A DNA stretch of 64,000 bases. It comes from Saccopteryx bilineata. Lineage: Eukaryota; Chordata; Mammalia; Chiroptera; Emballonuridae. Numbering within the stretch: the first letter of the stretch is position 1; every line of letters begins with the position of its first letter. This document shows, piece by piece, positions 23,160 to 34,797 of the stretch. The notes beneath the pieces are model-generated. The model was given only the letters and a program-made list of their open reading frames with translations. It was not told the origin of the DNA and did no database searches. A program made the position numbers and the translations under genes. Location: positions 49,342,113 to 49,406,112 of the forward strand of contig NC_089496.1 of NCBI RefSeq assembly GCF_036850765.1, written 5' to 3'.

Positions 23160-23690
23160 TGAGCAAAACACATGTGCCAAGTATATTAGTTATCTTTTGC
23201 TGTGGAAGGAATTACGCCGAGTGACATTTGCCATGTCATAATTTCTGTGAGTCAGGAGTGCCTGCACAGCTCAGCGGGGTCCTCCGGCTCAGAAGGTCTC
23301 CCCAGGCTGCATTCGAGGTCACAGTTCGGTCAGGGTTCGACGGGGCAGGATCCAGGTCCAAGCTCGCTGAGGTAGCTCTTGGCAAGATTCGGTTTCTCCC
23401 AGGTTGTTGGACTGAGGGCCTTGATGGCTTTGGGATAAAGGCCACCACTAGTCCCGGTCACGTGGGCTTCCCCATAGAGGGTCCAGCTCACTTCATGGCC
23501 ACTGCATTCCATCGGAGCAACAGGTGAGAAACCAAACGACGGCCAGCACTCAGGGGTCTAACCCGGCGGGTCCAGCCTACGCGGGCAGACGGGTGGCCTG
23601 TCAGTCTCATCCCATCTCTTCCATCTCTTTCTCTCCTAACTTCCCAGTGACTTCTCCAGTTTCGGCCCAACAGTCGCAAAGATTACAAAG
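23160..23690 (-). mobile_element. Probable MaLR/MLT1-class LTR, diverged
   Basis: The plus-strand text opens 'gttatcttttgctgtggaag' and continues 'taatttctgtgagtcagga', 'cagctcagcggggtcctccg', 'gtgggcttccccatagaggg'. This parallels the antisense reading of a common MaLR-type LTR. Open frames of 60-99 codons cross it in both directions and are not genes. Confidence 0.45.
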
Positions 23691-25083
23691 CCTCTGACGA
23701 CAGTTTTTCCTTCATGAAACCTAATTATGCAAAGCTAGAAATGAAGCCCTCTAAAAGAAAATCTGAGGACATTTAAAACAAAACCACAGTGACTTAGGAC
23801 TCTTCCCATTCTGAAGAAGGAAGCACTGTGGAAGTTGAGCGCTGAGGTGAACCCGGCCTTGGGCCACCCCAGAGGTTCTTCCCGATGTCAGGACCCGGCG
23901 GTATAAGGATTGTAAAGGGAAGCCGTTCCTTTGGAAGGGTTCAGAAACTGTTCTGGTTATCCAGTTGAAAGTCACAGGGTTGATAGTTGATTTGGTTGGC
24001 ATAATATGAGTCATCTTATATCTAGCCCTGCCCCCCCCTTTTTAAACTTAGCACCCTAAATCTTGTGTTCTCAAATTTCAGTTGAATTGACGTTTCAGAA
24101 TCTGGGAAATGTGTCAGACGGTTCTAGCAAGTCAAAGGATTGCTTGTGTTTTCCGTCACGTCCCCTCTGAATGGATCAAGTTTCTAGGCACCCACGGTCT
24201 CTTTGCCATACGGCCCTGTGGCACTGAGGTCTGATGTGTTGGTGACATTAGCTTGTCTAGACACAGGTGTCAGTCTGGTTTGCCTCCGAGGTCACTCCGG
24301 ACAAAGGCAGCCAACTAGGAACAAATCCAACACGCCCTCATTCTGCAACAGAGAGCTGTCAGCTGCAGCTGGAAGACAGGGCGCAAGCCTGGTCCCAAGT
24401 CTTCCGTGTTCTGTACTTAGACTCCTCTGCTCTGCCTCACCTGCCTTAATTTGCTGCCTGCCTTCTGTCCACGGCCGGAGTAGCCGTCCTTCCCCCTCGA
24501 CAACTCTATCTGTGGGCTCTTAGTGACCATGAAGGTCTAGAACCCTGTTTGGATTTGAACGTGTTTTTCCACATTCTCACTCAGGTTATCTGAGTGACTC
24601 TCTCGTGCCTGCTGCCCGATTAGGTCCTATGTCCAGGGAAAGGCATATCAGTATCAAGAGCCGTTTCTGCTGCCACGGACCCAAGGAGATGACCAGTCAC
24701 TGCTGCCAGCCACAGCTGTCCTGCATCTCCAGTGTCCGAGTGGGCCTCTGATGATTAAGGACCACAAAAGTGTGGCCAGTCTGGGGAAGGAGGCTCAGGA
24801 ACTCTTTGAGACACAGGCAGCCCAGGTTTGAGAGTAGCTCAGTGGGTGGCCAGAGGAAGGCCAGGGACCTTTTTACACTATTGCTGTGCTCAGAGATGAT
24901 TGAGTCAGGCTGCTGGGGTTCAAGTGAGGTCATGAGCCTTATATCTTTGCCTTGGGCAGCAAACAAAGGACAGTATGGAATGTGAGATCAAACGTTTGCT
25001 CGGGCAGAATGATAGTATGTGCAAAAGGTGTGCTTTGCGGAACATTTTCTGTCAAACTCTACTTGAATTGGTGTGATTGTTCT

Positions 25084-25084
<1 letters not shown>
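23691..25084. other. No gene recognised
   Basis: Mixed single-copy sequence. Frames of 60-106 codons overlap without a family signature. No RNA gene. Confidence 0.35.

Positions 25085-25110
<26 letters not shown>
25085..25110. repeat. (CA)n microsatellite
   Basis: About thirteen CA units. Confidence 0.9.
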
Positions 25111-25114
<4 letters not shown>

Positions 25115-26387
25115 GGATTAAGTGGAGGTGAGGGGCATACTTGCTCTGGGCACCAAATTTAAGGAGATGCCCAAGCACAGTCATCAGATAAATAATATTT
25201 TAATTAATATATGAAGAAATAAAAATCCACGTGAAACATCCCACGATGGACAAGAATATAAGAACTTTAAGTAGAGAAAGTATCAGTTTTATTGATTTTT
25301 CCTTCGCCTCTGGCTCTAACACAGCTCTGCACAGCACGGCGCCGGAACCAATCCTGTCTTTATTTAAAATTTTGATGTTTTGTTGATTATGAAGTCTTGT
25401 ATCAATTTTGATTTTTAAAATACTGCAATAAAATAATAAGGGCAAAAACAATTCATCTTGTTTACTGTGGTTTTCAGAGCTGCCTTCAGCTTTGTGCCGG
25501 TCCTGGCGGTGTACACACAGGTCTCAGACAGACGTAGACACAGACAGACAGACAGACAGACACACCCTTTCTACAGTTTACAAGGAATGGTGTCTCCTCA
25601 GCCTAAATCCGTATGCTGTCCATCAGCTCACTAGCTTCCTCATGCTCCAATGTAAAGTATCACATCTCTTATGAGCACTTCTATACCAGGGAATATCCTG
25701 TGTATTGTTCTCTTTATCTTGATATCATGCCATCAACCTATATACAAAATGTGCTTTGACTCAGGTAGGAATCTCTGTTGATGTAAACATATCCCCAGCT
25801 CTTCTGCCTAAAACCTACCTTTTCGACATCTGCACAGTAGGGCTCCCTCAGGGGCCTCAGGCCTAACCAGTCCTCACAAACTCATGACCCCACAGCCCCA
25901 AGCCTCCAACATAGTTCAAGTCGCCACCATGCACTCACTTGCCCACATCAGAAACCTGGGGTCCACCTTTCCTGTTCCCTTTCCTCATAAACCCTTTATC
26001 ATCTGCTTCTGCGGGATCTCTTCATTTCTACCGTCTTTCCTGTCCCCAATGCCACTGCCAAGTTCAGGCTCCAGTCTGCTGTCCCCTGACAGACCTGCAC
26101 CTCTGTGCTCCCTACTCCAGGCCACCTCTCCCCATAACAGTCAGAGGGGCTTCTTCAAAAGTCAGGCTGCCAGAGACCCCCTGGGCTGGTCGACTCCCCC
26201 ATGGCCGTGATTGTTGGAGGGATTGAGCTGTTTGTGTTTACTGAGTGACTTTATGTCCCTGGCTCTAATTTTGAGCAGAGAAGACATAGAAGGCTTGTCT
26301 GTCACCTCCCTCCTCCACTGCCCCGTATGGTGTAGCCACGATGCACTCCCGGTCCTGGTCAGGGTGTGGCAGACCCGAGCACCTGCG
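25111..26387. other. No gene recognised; short (CAGA)n run
   Basis: A (cagacaga)n run lies at about 25527-25561. The 108- and 95-codon frames at 25884-26226 overlap each other in different phases and have no recognisable domain. Confidence 0.35.
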
Positions 26388-26843
26388 CCCGGGGTTCTGG
26401 GTGCGCCCGGGGTTCTGGGTTTGCCCGGGGTTCTGGGTTTGCCCGGGGTTCTGAGTGCGCCCGGGGTTCTGGGTGCGCCCGGGGTTCTGGGTGCGCCCGG
26501 GGTTCTGGGTGAGCCCCGGGCTCGGGGCTCTGGGTGCGCCCGGGGCTCTGGGTGCGCCCGGGGTTCTGGGTGTGCCCGGGGTTCGGGGTGCGCCCGGGGT
26601 TCGGGGTGTGCCCGGGGTTCTGGGTGTGCCCGGGGTTCTGGGTTTGCCCGGGGTTTGGGGTGTGCCCGGGGTTCTGGGTTTGCCCGGGGTTCTGGGTGTG
26701 CCCGGGGTTCGGGGTGTGCCCGGGGTTCTGGGTGTGCCCGGGGTTCTGGGTGCGCCCGGGGTTCTGGGTGCGCCCGGGGTTCTGGGTTTGCCCGGGGTTC
26801 TGGGTGTGCCCGGGGTTCTGGGTGCGCCCGGGGTTCAGGGTTA
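26388..26843. repeat. GC-rich 18-bp minisatellite, about 25 units
   Basis: Tandem units of 18 bases follow the pattern cccggggttctgggtgyg, where y is c or t; a frequent variant ends tttg, and some units have ttcggggtg. One 24-base irregular unit occurs near 26515. Because 18 is a multiple of three, several frames stay open on both strands. The plus strand gives Gly/Arg/Cys- or Gly/Val/Pro-rich hexapeptide repeats; the minus strand gives an Asn-Pro-Gly-His-Thr-Gln hexapeptide repeat. Start codons lie outside or at array edges and no promoter or splice context supports translation. G runs every few bases make quadruplex structures likely on the plus strand. Confidence 0.95.
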
Positions 26844-27623
26844 GCAGCATTCCACGTAGCACTCCGGTGACTGGAATTGTATTGAACTTCACTGTCTCCT
26901 GAGGCTGGTCCATTTTTACCTGAGCCTGTTTGGCTGGGTGCAAATAGGTTTAGAGTTTGGAGACAGAAAGAAGACCAATTAGGGAGAGAGCAGTGAAGGG
27001 AGATATTAAGAATGCTTTGTCCCCAGACATTTGTCAGGGCCGGGATGAGAGCTGGATTTTTTGTTTATTTGTTTGTTTGTTTGTTTTGACTGCCATAAAA
27101 AAACACCTCATCCAATAAATAAATGGAACTGAGAACAGGTTTGAGGACAGGGGAAAGTTGAGGTCTCAGTCTTTAGAACAGAAAGTGGGTTCTGTTTGTA
27201 AGAGTCAGAGTATGGAGCCAGGAACTCAGAAAGCAAGGGGATAAAGGGAAATTCAAGGCTGTTGAAAGGAGCCTGACAGGGCCGTTGGGGAATTGTTCTG
27301 GTTGGGAGGCCACAGACTTGTGCCTACTCTCTGGGGACAGTTGTAGGCTAGCTGTGTCCAATGTCTGGGAATAGGATGTCTCAGTTATAAGACCATGAAG
27401 TCAGCTAGTTAGGGCTGGAGGAGGGCTATGCAGTTGGCCTCTACCCTTGGACCACCTATTTCCTGAAATCTATCTTCCCTGCAGCCTTCTGAGACCCACT
27501 ATTGATAAAATAGCACTGCCAACTAAAATGGTTCCGGAAGCATCTCTTGGGAAGAAAGAATTTGAATGATTTGACATACTGTGTTTAGCTCTTTATGTAA
27601 ATCCATAGAGTTGGAAGAAAGGT
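26844..27623. other. No gene recognised
   Basis: A short (TTTG)n run is at 27062-27084. Otherwise plain sequence with no family I can name. Confidence 0.35.
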
Positions 27624-27639
27624 AAAGGTGAAGTTATAG

Positions 27640-28013
27640 GCCCTGGCCAGTTGACTCAGTGGTAGAGTGTCGGCCTGGCATGCAGGAGTCCTGGGTTCGA
27701 TTCCCAGCCAGGGCACACAGGAGAAGCGCTCATCTGCTTCTCTACCCCTCCCCCTCTCCATCCTCTCTGTCTCTCTCTTCCCCTCCCGCAGCCAAGGCTC
27801 CATTGGAGCAAAGTTGGCCCAGGCGCTGGGGGTGGCTCTGTGGCCTCTGCCTCAGGTGCTAGAATGGCTCTGGATGCAACAGAGCGATGCCCCAGATGGG
27901 CAGAGCATTGCCCCCTGGTGGGCATGCTGGGTGAATCCTGGTCAGGTGCATGCGGGAGTCTGTCTGACTGCATCCCCATTTCCAACTTCAGAAAAATACA
28001 AAAAAAAAAAAAA
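27640..28013 (+). mobile_element. VES-type SINE, long form, full length
   Basis: Head with A and B boxes (ggttcgattcc intact), CT-rich segment, extended body and long A tail. A perfect 16-bp duplication, aaaggtgaagttatag, lies at 27624-27639 and 28014-28029. The long flanks and 20-odd A tail suggest a recent insertion. Confidence 0.93.
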
Positions 28014-28029
28014 AAAGGTGAAGTTATAG

Positions 28030-29588
28030 TAATACTGTTTTTTTTAAACACATTTTGTTAATCTCTACATTTGAATAGACCAAGAACCAAACGTCATCTC
28101 CCCAAACATAACCATACATTGTATGCATCTCAACATGTTGGATTAGTCTTGAAAGGTGGGAAAGAAGGTGATGTTGATTCTAAGTACCACATTTAAGAAC
28201 CAGAGTTGTTTTCCTTCCTTCCAGCATTTTTACAACTCTATTAATTAATGATAAATGACCCACTGACATCAGAAAGAACAAGAGCTTCATAGTTGGACAA
28301 CGTGGACTGCGCACAGTATGGCTGGTTGAGCTAAACTCCATTCTTCCTTGAAGGTGGGGGTCAGGAGCCTGGAGCCATGGCCTCACTGCCCTGAGAAATG
28401 CATACCATTTACATGAACACTTCCAGCCATCTTCCTCTAGAAGAACTCTATGGGCTTGGTTTTTCTTATGTATTTGAGAAGCCTCTTTAGGGGCTTGCTG
28501 GGGAGTTATTTGGCAGGGGCTGGGGATCCTGGAAGGGATAAGAGAAACGGCAGGACACACAGCCAGACACTCATGTTGTGGAAGAGGAGAGGCTGACCGT
28601 CTGGCTCGTAATTATGTCCCGGGATCCAGCACGGCCCTTGGCACACAGTAGGTGTTTAGCAAATATTTGTTGAATGAATGGGTGCGGGCGCTCTACCAGC
28701 CTTGTGAACCTAGGCATATTTAATCATGTAAGACACAGTTTGATCACAGATCAAATAGGGACATTATCACTCGCCCTGCCTTCATTATAGATTGTTGTCA
28801 GAAAATGCTTTGTAACCATGCACAAATGTAAGTTATTATAATTCAGGCTTCTTCCATAAAAGCAGTACACCAGCTTTATGAAGATCATAAAAGTGCAGCA
28901 GCAGATGTCAGAGGGGAAAGATTGTCCAAAAACAGGACAATAAAACCTTGATTAACCAGAATGCTCAGGGAATGAGGTGTTCTAGTTAACTGAATCACTG
29001 TTTAAGTGAGACACACACACAAAAGCCTTTGTTTCAACCCACAGCAAGCCTACAATTCCTTTACCCTCGGAAGAATGAACAAAGAATTCCATTACTAATT
29101 AAGGATACCGCGGCATCTTTTGCTCATTGTTCTGAACACCGTTTCTTCTTTAGCTGTAAAAGCCACTGGCCACAGGACATAGCTGAAGTGTGGTCTGTCA
29201 TCCCACGGGAGGGCTTGGGCAGGATGCAGTCAAGTTATTAGAAATGCAAAGTGTTGAGGAAGGCGGAACAGGCAGAGCACAATTTTTTTCATTGTAAAGT
29301 AGCCCTTAAACAATATTAAGACACCCCACACTCAAAATCCAAAGAGCACCATTGCTATTTTATTTTGTTTTTCTTTGTTTGGGAAACATTTGTTGGGTGT
29401 TTACCATGTGCAAGGCATTGGGCCGGGTCCATGACGTTGTAGGAGGAACAAATCAGTGCCATGCATTATGTTTAGTGATATGTTAGAATGGAACACAGAA
29501 TGCCAGGTGAGCATAGAGATAATGTGTTCTCAGCTAGGCTTCTGGAAGGAAAGAGGAGATAAACCAGTCAGGTATGGCCCATCTTTCC
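28030..29588. other. Mostly single-copy DNA with MIR-like remnants
   Basis: No gene is recognised. A 126-codon minus-strand frame (28180-28560) has no known motif. MIR or L2-like text lies at 28625-28840, and 29380-29440 ('tgttgggtgtttaccatgtg') recalls an L2-type end. Confidence 0.4.
28625..28840 (+). repeat. MIR/L2-like fossil
   Basis: 'cttggcacacagtaggtgt' then 'aaatatttgttgaatgaatg' is the typical end of MIR or L2. It is followed by 'tcaaatagggacattatcac'-type MIR core text, so two diverged pieces may be joined here. Confidence 0.5.
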
Positions 29589-29601
29589 AAAGCTAAATGA
29601 A

Positions 29602-30172
29602 GCCCTGGCTGGTTAGGTCAGTTGGGTAGAACATCGTCCTGAACCAAGGTTGCGGATTCGATGCTTGGTCAGGACACATACAGGAGGCAACCAATGAGTG
29701 TACAACTGAGTGAAACAACAAATGAATGCTTCTCTTTCTCCTTCCCTCTCAGATCAATCAATCAAAAAAAATTTTTTTTTTTTTCCTGAAGCTGGAAACG
29801 GGGAGAGACAGTCAGACAGACTCCCGCATGTACCCGACCGGGATCCACCCGTCACGCCCACCAGGGGCGATGCTCTGCCCACCAGGGGGCGATGCTCTGC
29901 CCCTCAGGGGCGTCGCTCTGCCGAGACCAGAGCCACTCTAGCGCCTGGGGCAGAGGCCAAGGAGCCATCTCCAGCGCCTGGGCCATCTTTGCTCCAATGG
30001 AGTCTTGGCTGCAGGAGGGGAAGAGAGAGACAGAGAGGAAGGGGGGGGTGGAGAAGCAAATGGGCGCTTCTCCTATGTGCCCTGGCCGGGAATCAAACCC
30101 AGGTCCCCCCGCACGCCAGGCCGACGCTCTACCGCTGAGCCAACTGGCCAGGGCCAATCAAAAAATTTTTTT
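29602..30172 (+). mobile_element. VES-type SINE carrying a second SINE in its tail
   Basis: The first SINE starts gccctggctggttaggtcag and runs to about 29758, with 'gaggcaaccaatgagtgtac' in its body. Its A/T-rich tail is interrupted by a second, minus-strand SINE. The outer target duplication is aaagctaaatga (29589-29600) versus aaagccgaatga (30173-30184), two mismatches, which dates it as older than the inner insertion. Confidence 0.8.
29778..30154 (-). mobile_element. VES-type SINE, long form, nested
   Basis: Complement of the long SINE: 'ctgaagctggaaacggggag' at the left, two copies of the 'gatgctctgcccaccagg'-type body unit, and 'ccaactggccagggc' at the right. The inner duplication caatcaaaaaaaattt... 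(from 29759) is repeated at 30155 as caatcaaaaaatttttt. The 142-codon frame across it is a by-product of the SINE. Confidence 0.88.
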
Positions 30173-30184
30173 AAAGCCGAATGA

Positions 30185-30887
30185 TACTCACTTGGCCCAG
30201 GACAGTGTGGCTCTGAGTGATTGGCCAGATTCCTGGGGGAAGGTCTACCAAGGTTAGAGCCAGTTGCTCTGGGTTTCAAGCCCTGAGAGGTAGCAGAGTT
30301 GTGGGCAGGGAACCAGGGCACACACAGTGTTCTCTAAATTTGGCTGGAGGCATGATGACCAGATGTGTCTGGCATGTGGGCCCTGGGCACATCAGGTACC
30401 ATGACTCCCTCAACACTGTGTCCATTCACTCAATCATTCACTTGGCAATTGAAATAATTGTACTTCTGTTGTCTCATCTGTGGTTTGGAGATAATAATAT
30501 AATAAGCATGTACTGTGTCCGGCATATAGCGGATACCCAGTGATAGGTGGCTACCCAACCATTTTCCATTTTTATTTTCAACTATGTTCCTTTTTCTCTT
30601 CTTGAAGCTCTTCTTTCTAAAAATCCCCCAAGCAGGACTTCTTGTTGGTTATGGCCAGCCTCTTTCCTTTCGAAGCATCCGTCAATGGAGGATTTTCTCT
30701 TTCTCAATGTTAGAAACCAGAGGGGAACAAGAATGAGGTAAGAGAGCAATTGTGATGTGTGCCTATGACGTGCTTTTGTTAATAAGAATATAAAAGTTTG
30801 ACTTGATTTTTAAAAATCACCTTAGAAAGGGTATAAATGCCTGAATCTACCATGTTCCTAATGGGCTTCCTTTTATCAGGGAAAGTA
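30185..30887. other. No gene; MIR-like remnant near 30425-30545
   Basis: The words 'tgtctcatctgtggtttgga', 'gataataatataataagcat' and 'gtgtccggcatatagcggat' give a plus-strand MIR order. The remainder is unrecognised. Confidence 0.45.
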
Positions 30888-30964
30888 TATTGCTTACAAA
30901 AATTAGGGGATATTTCAAAATGAATATGAAGCTACTGACTATCCCCTAATTTTTGTGAGCAGTG
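30888..30964. mobile_element. Miniature TA-flanked MITE, 77 bp
   Basis: The two halves are complementary: left 'tattgcttacaaaaatta' and right 'taatttttgtgagcagtg' pair over about 24 bases. TA dinucleotides at 30886-30887 and 30965-30966 are the expected Tc1/mariner target duplication. With only a ~25-base loop the whole element is essentially a hairpin. I recall similar short elements as repeated in bat genomes. Confidence 0.8.
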
Positions 30965-30989
30965 TATATTGAAGGAGCTTCCCCAGTTG

Positions 30990-31080
30990 AGATATCTATA
31001 TCTATATCATCTATATATATATCTATATCATCTATATCTATATCTATATATCATCTAAATCTATATATCTATATATGTAA
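30990..31080. repeat. (ATATCT)n-like AT-rich microsatellite
   Basis: Irregular alternation of 'tatatc' and 'tatctatc' units over about 90 bases. Confidence 0.9.
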
Positions 31081-32407
31081 ATGAAGTTAACACTATGCTA
31101 ACTTGAGAGTGAAGAGGGACATGTCTAGTCTCCTAGGCAATGCTAGTAGGTATTTCTTGTTCCTTGGTTCTAATACCCAACAGCTCCCGACCTTCCCACT
31201 GGTATTCCAATCTTCAGATTTTTAGGGGGATATCCTTTTGTGTATAGGTTGACATGAGAGCATTTCCAAGACTACACACCTCACATTATGGAATCTAAGA
31301 GTCCAGATTCTTCCTCTTTACCGCTCATTGTCATAGTCAAGGGCCAAGCATGTGAGGCCAATAGACCAAGATTGTGATCTTAGGACCGGGCACATGACCT
31401 AAGCTCAACCAATCAGAAATTATTTCTGAGACTTTAAATATTCAATAAATAACACAACAGAGAAAAAAAATAGTTCAAAGTCGGGTTCATTGTGGAGCCA
31501 ACAGAGGTGCCAGAAATTCGGTGGTCCCAGACACGGACCCTCCCCACCTGGTCCTCGGTGGCCCCTGGTTCCTGCCTTTGCCCAGGACCCTTCAGCGTCC
31601 CTTTGATCGTAAGAGTTCTCCTGATTTCCTTTCCAAAAAGTCTCATTTCTGCATAGTTAGTCGGAGCTGACCCGATACACGGCGGTGTCGCTGTTACACT
31701 GGTGACAGGGAAAACCGGGTAAAGAGGTTCATTCCCTCCTCTTTCAGATCTCCCTCAAAGCAGGTATTCTTAAACCCACCCTGACTGCATCCGCTCAACG
31801 ATTTGGTTGAAGGAAGTGAAGAGGTTGATCCCGTTTCAGGATGTGAGTCAGTGGGAATGTTGATTAGCAAGACCTCTGGAACCCACAGCCTCCTGTATTT
31901 GATCTCTTTTCCAAAATTCCCCACCTCTGAAGAGATAAAGGTTTCAGGCAATTAATTTGAATCTTTACATCGGCTTTATTGGCCTGTTCATTATTTCATT
32001 TTCCTTTGGCTGGCTGAAGAAGTTCTAACTAGAGCTCATGTAAGTAAATACTGAAAAACAAGTGTAAAGTGCAAAATATTGAAGCTTACAAAATGATCAC
32101 TGCTTCTGTGATACAAGCCAGTCCACAGATGGAGGTTATTATGAGCACGCATTTATGTCGTATGAATCAGTCAGTTGCCGAGGAGAGAGTAGGAGGAAGA
32201 AGTCTCGGCAGAGGGAAAAACATCGGTCAGCGTTTGGTCTTTTAATGGTACTTGGCTGCCTCCAATTCCAAGCTCTGTCACCCTTGGATTATGTGGTTTC
32301 TGAGAAAAAAAAATATAGCGATGTGTAACTGAGATGGTGACAGGAGGGGTCCCAAGCACAAATTATTTTGAAGTCTCTTTGGCTGGACAAAGTCTAGGGT
32401 CAGAATT
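31081..32407. other. No gene recognised
   Basis: Frames of 60-85 codons on the minus strand only, no recognisable domain, no clear repeat. Confidence 0.35.
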
Positions 32408-32450
32408 AAAAAAAAAAAAAAAAAAAAAAAAATAATAATAATAATAATAA
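32408..32450. repeat. Poly(A) run followed by (AAT)n
   Basis: About 25 A then about six AAT units. It looks like an expanded retroposon tail, but I cannot identify a SINE or L1 body on its left. Confidence 0.85.
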
Positions 32451-34059
32451 TGGTAATTACAGTAAATGAATAATTATTCAACATATATAAATTCAGCAGG
32501 AAGTCAGGAAGGCCCTACTGTGGCCCAGGCACTGTCCTCGGAGCGCTTCAGATCTCCTGGAACCAGCAGCATGGGGGAAGTCAATTTATTCTACATAAAC
32601 CACCTCAGACCAGACACCTACAGGGCTTGGGTTTGTAGAGGAGCAGAAATAGCTGTCCCTCTCCAGATCTGGCTTGCCCTTCAATTCTAACCACAATTGT
32701 TTGTCCACTGCCCACTGATCCCAAGGGCTAGCCAATGGATTTGGGAATGAAAGAGACAAGAAGTCAGGAGGAAGACAAAGTGAGAAGATAGTAAACTGCA
32801 GAGCAGCTTAGAGCCAGCTCTGAGAAAGGGAGAAGGGAGGACAGAGAACAAAGGGCCGGCCATTCCGAAAGTCTAATCTGTGGACTGGCGCCATCTTGGT
32901 GCTATTCCAAAACCTATGGCAAAGTGAGAAGCAGCAGCACGGTGTAGTGTTTTACTGCTTATCCATCTACGGTTCCCAAGGGTTCTTTGTGGGAAGGACT
33001 CATTTATTTTAGAAACATCTTCTTCCTAATTTAAAATGTCCCCTCATTTATGACAGCATATACTCAACTGACAATTTTATGAGAACCCCCCCAGAATATT
33101 CTCTTGGCCTGCAACATCTGGAAGTTGGGAACCAGCCACGGAGTGAGAAATGAGAGCACATTTCACACTACCTGAAGTACTTTTCTTCGAAAACACTGAG
33201 ACCTTTCTCAGGGTGGAATTAGGCAACCCCCGGGTTCTTTGTGCAGAAAATGAAGAGGAAACGGTAGGTGGGATTCTAGAACCAAATCTCCCCTCGCCCT
33301 CTGTAGGTGTGCTATGTTTAGTCTGTCAAAGGTCTGAGTTTTAGGAGAAGCTGGCTTGAGGGCAAGGGTCAGAGCAGTGTTCACAGGGGGATGGGGGAGG
33401 GAGAGCAAGGGATGGATTCATCAAGGGGCACCACTCTGGAGGTAGAGTGAATTTCTCTCGTCCTAAGCAACCTTGGTCACCAACCAGCTATTGAAAGGAC
33501 TAGGAAATCACTCCCACAACTGGGAGGGGGAGAGCAGGGAAAAAAAGTTCCCTCAGCTTTCTAAAAAGCACTTCACATCAATTCTTCAGCTAAAGTAAGA
33601 AAGATTCCTGATGCTAGAAGCCTCTCTGAGGCTCTAGAACAATGAGCTTTCCCCAAGACTTCTTTTTTGGGGCCCACAGAAGCGAACTGCACTTTCCTCT
33701 GGGCGTTGACAATGGCCTTGAAGAAAAAGCAGGTCTACCTGGGGGCGTAGAGAGTCACTGTGCTTCCGGATCATTACAGCGGAGAGGGCTCATGTGGTCC
33801 TCTTCTTTCTTCCTATAACCAACCCAGCTGTAGGCTAAAAGCATAGCCCTGTTCCTCTACAGGAATAAACTGTTGTGTTCCTAATATGACTCAGAGCTAC
33901 GACAAATATAGACAACTTCACGTAGGATTGGGCCCTCACCAAATACTTCACACCACTTCTCCGACACCAACAAAGAATTACCCAAGGAAGAGAGCCTTGC
34001 TTTGGTGACACTGCAAATTCCTCTACAAGTCCTGCTCTGTACAGATCATTGCAATTTGA
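32451..34059. other. Single-copy DNA, no gene recognised
   Basis: No open frame above about 90 codons and no recognisable repeat. Confidence 0.35.
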
Positions 34060-34740
34060 CTTTGCTCCCTGCGCCAGTTTCAGATATGGAAGCCCCAATC
34101 CCCCAAGTGACGATGTTTGGAAATAGGACTGATAAAAAAAAGAGCAATTTCAGTTCAACAGAGTCATGAAGGTGGGGCCCGGATCTGAAAGGATTAGTGT
34201 TTTTTAGGACAGTGGTCCCCAACCTTTTCTGGGCCACGGACCGGTTTAATGTCAGAAAATATTTTCACAGACCGGCCTTTAGGGTGGGACAGATGAATGT
34301 ATCACGTGACCAAGACAAGCGTCAAGAGTGAGACTTAGATGGATGTAACAGAGGGAATCTGATTATTTAAAAAAAATAAAACATCGTTCAGATTTAAATA
34401 TAAATAAAACAGAAATAATGTAAGTTATTTATTCTTTCTCTGTGGACTGGTACCAAATGGCCCATGGACTGGTACCGGTTCGCGGCCCGAGGGTTGAGGA
34501 CCACTGCTTTAGGAGAAGGGACAGCAGAGCTCATTCTCTCTCCATGTCGTGGGAGAACACAGAAAGAAGGGGCCCTCTCTCAGCTGAAAGCCAGGCAGAG
34601 AAGAGCTCTTGCCAGAAACCAGAGCAGCAGTCTTGATCTTGGACTTCCAGCCTCCAGAACTGTGAGAAATCCATTTCCTGTTGCTTAAGCCTCCCAGGTG
34701 GTGCTGTTTTGTGATAGCCACCTGTGTAGACTAATATAAT
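34060..34740 (+). mobile_element. MST/MLT1-type MaLR LTR, split by a hAT MITE
   Basis: Left half (to 34209) has 'tggaagccccaatcccccaa', 'gatgtttggaaataggact', 'gtcatgaaggtggggccc' and 'aaaggattagtg', the 5' order of this LTR class. Right half (34507-34740) has 'tctctctccatgtcgtggga', 'tcttgatcttggacttccag', 'ctccagaactgtgagaaat' and ends 'gactaatataa'. The pieces join correctly once the hAT MITE at 34210-34506 is removed. Confidence 0.75.
34210..34506 (+). mobile_element. hAT-type MITE, copy A, ~297 bp
   Basis: Ends are cagtggtccccaacc and ggaccactg. The 8-bp target duplication is ttttagga (34202-34209) versus ctttagga (34507-34514), one mismatch. The interior shares 'ggaccggtttaatgtcagaa', 'ggcctttagggtgggac' and 'aataatgtaagttatttatt' with copy B at 35342-35639 in reverse. 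No coding capacity. Confidence 0.9.
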
Positions 34741-34797
34741 CAGTAATTAACACCTGAATTGACCTTTATGTCTTAGGAATAAAATGTTGACTGTAGA

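Noticed and set aside
26388..26843. CRISPR array
   Set aside because: Units are contiguous and nearly identical with no unique spacers, and the DNA is vertebrate.
26211..26943. Hexapeptide-repeat proteins of up to 219 codons
   Set aside because: The frames are open only because the minisatellite unit is 18 bp; they are equally open on both strands and show no gene context.
29710..30138. 142-codon frame and similar ones at 984-1403, 27656-28051 and 57817-58218
   Set aside because: All four are the same reading of the long SINE, repeated wherever the SINE lies. They are not exons.
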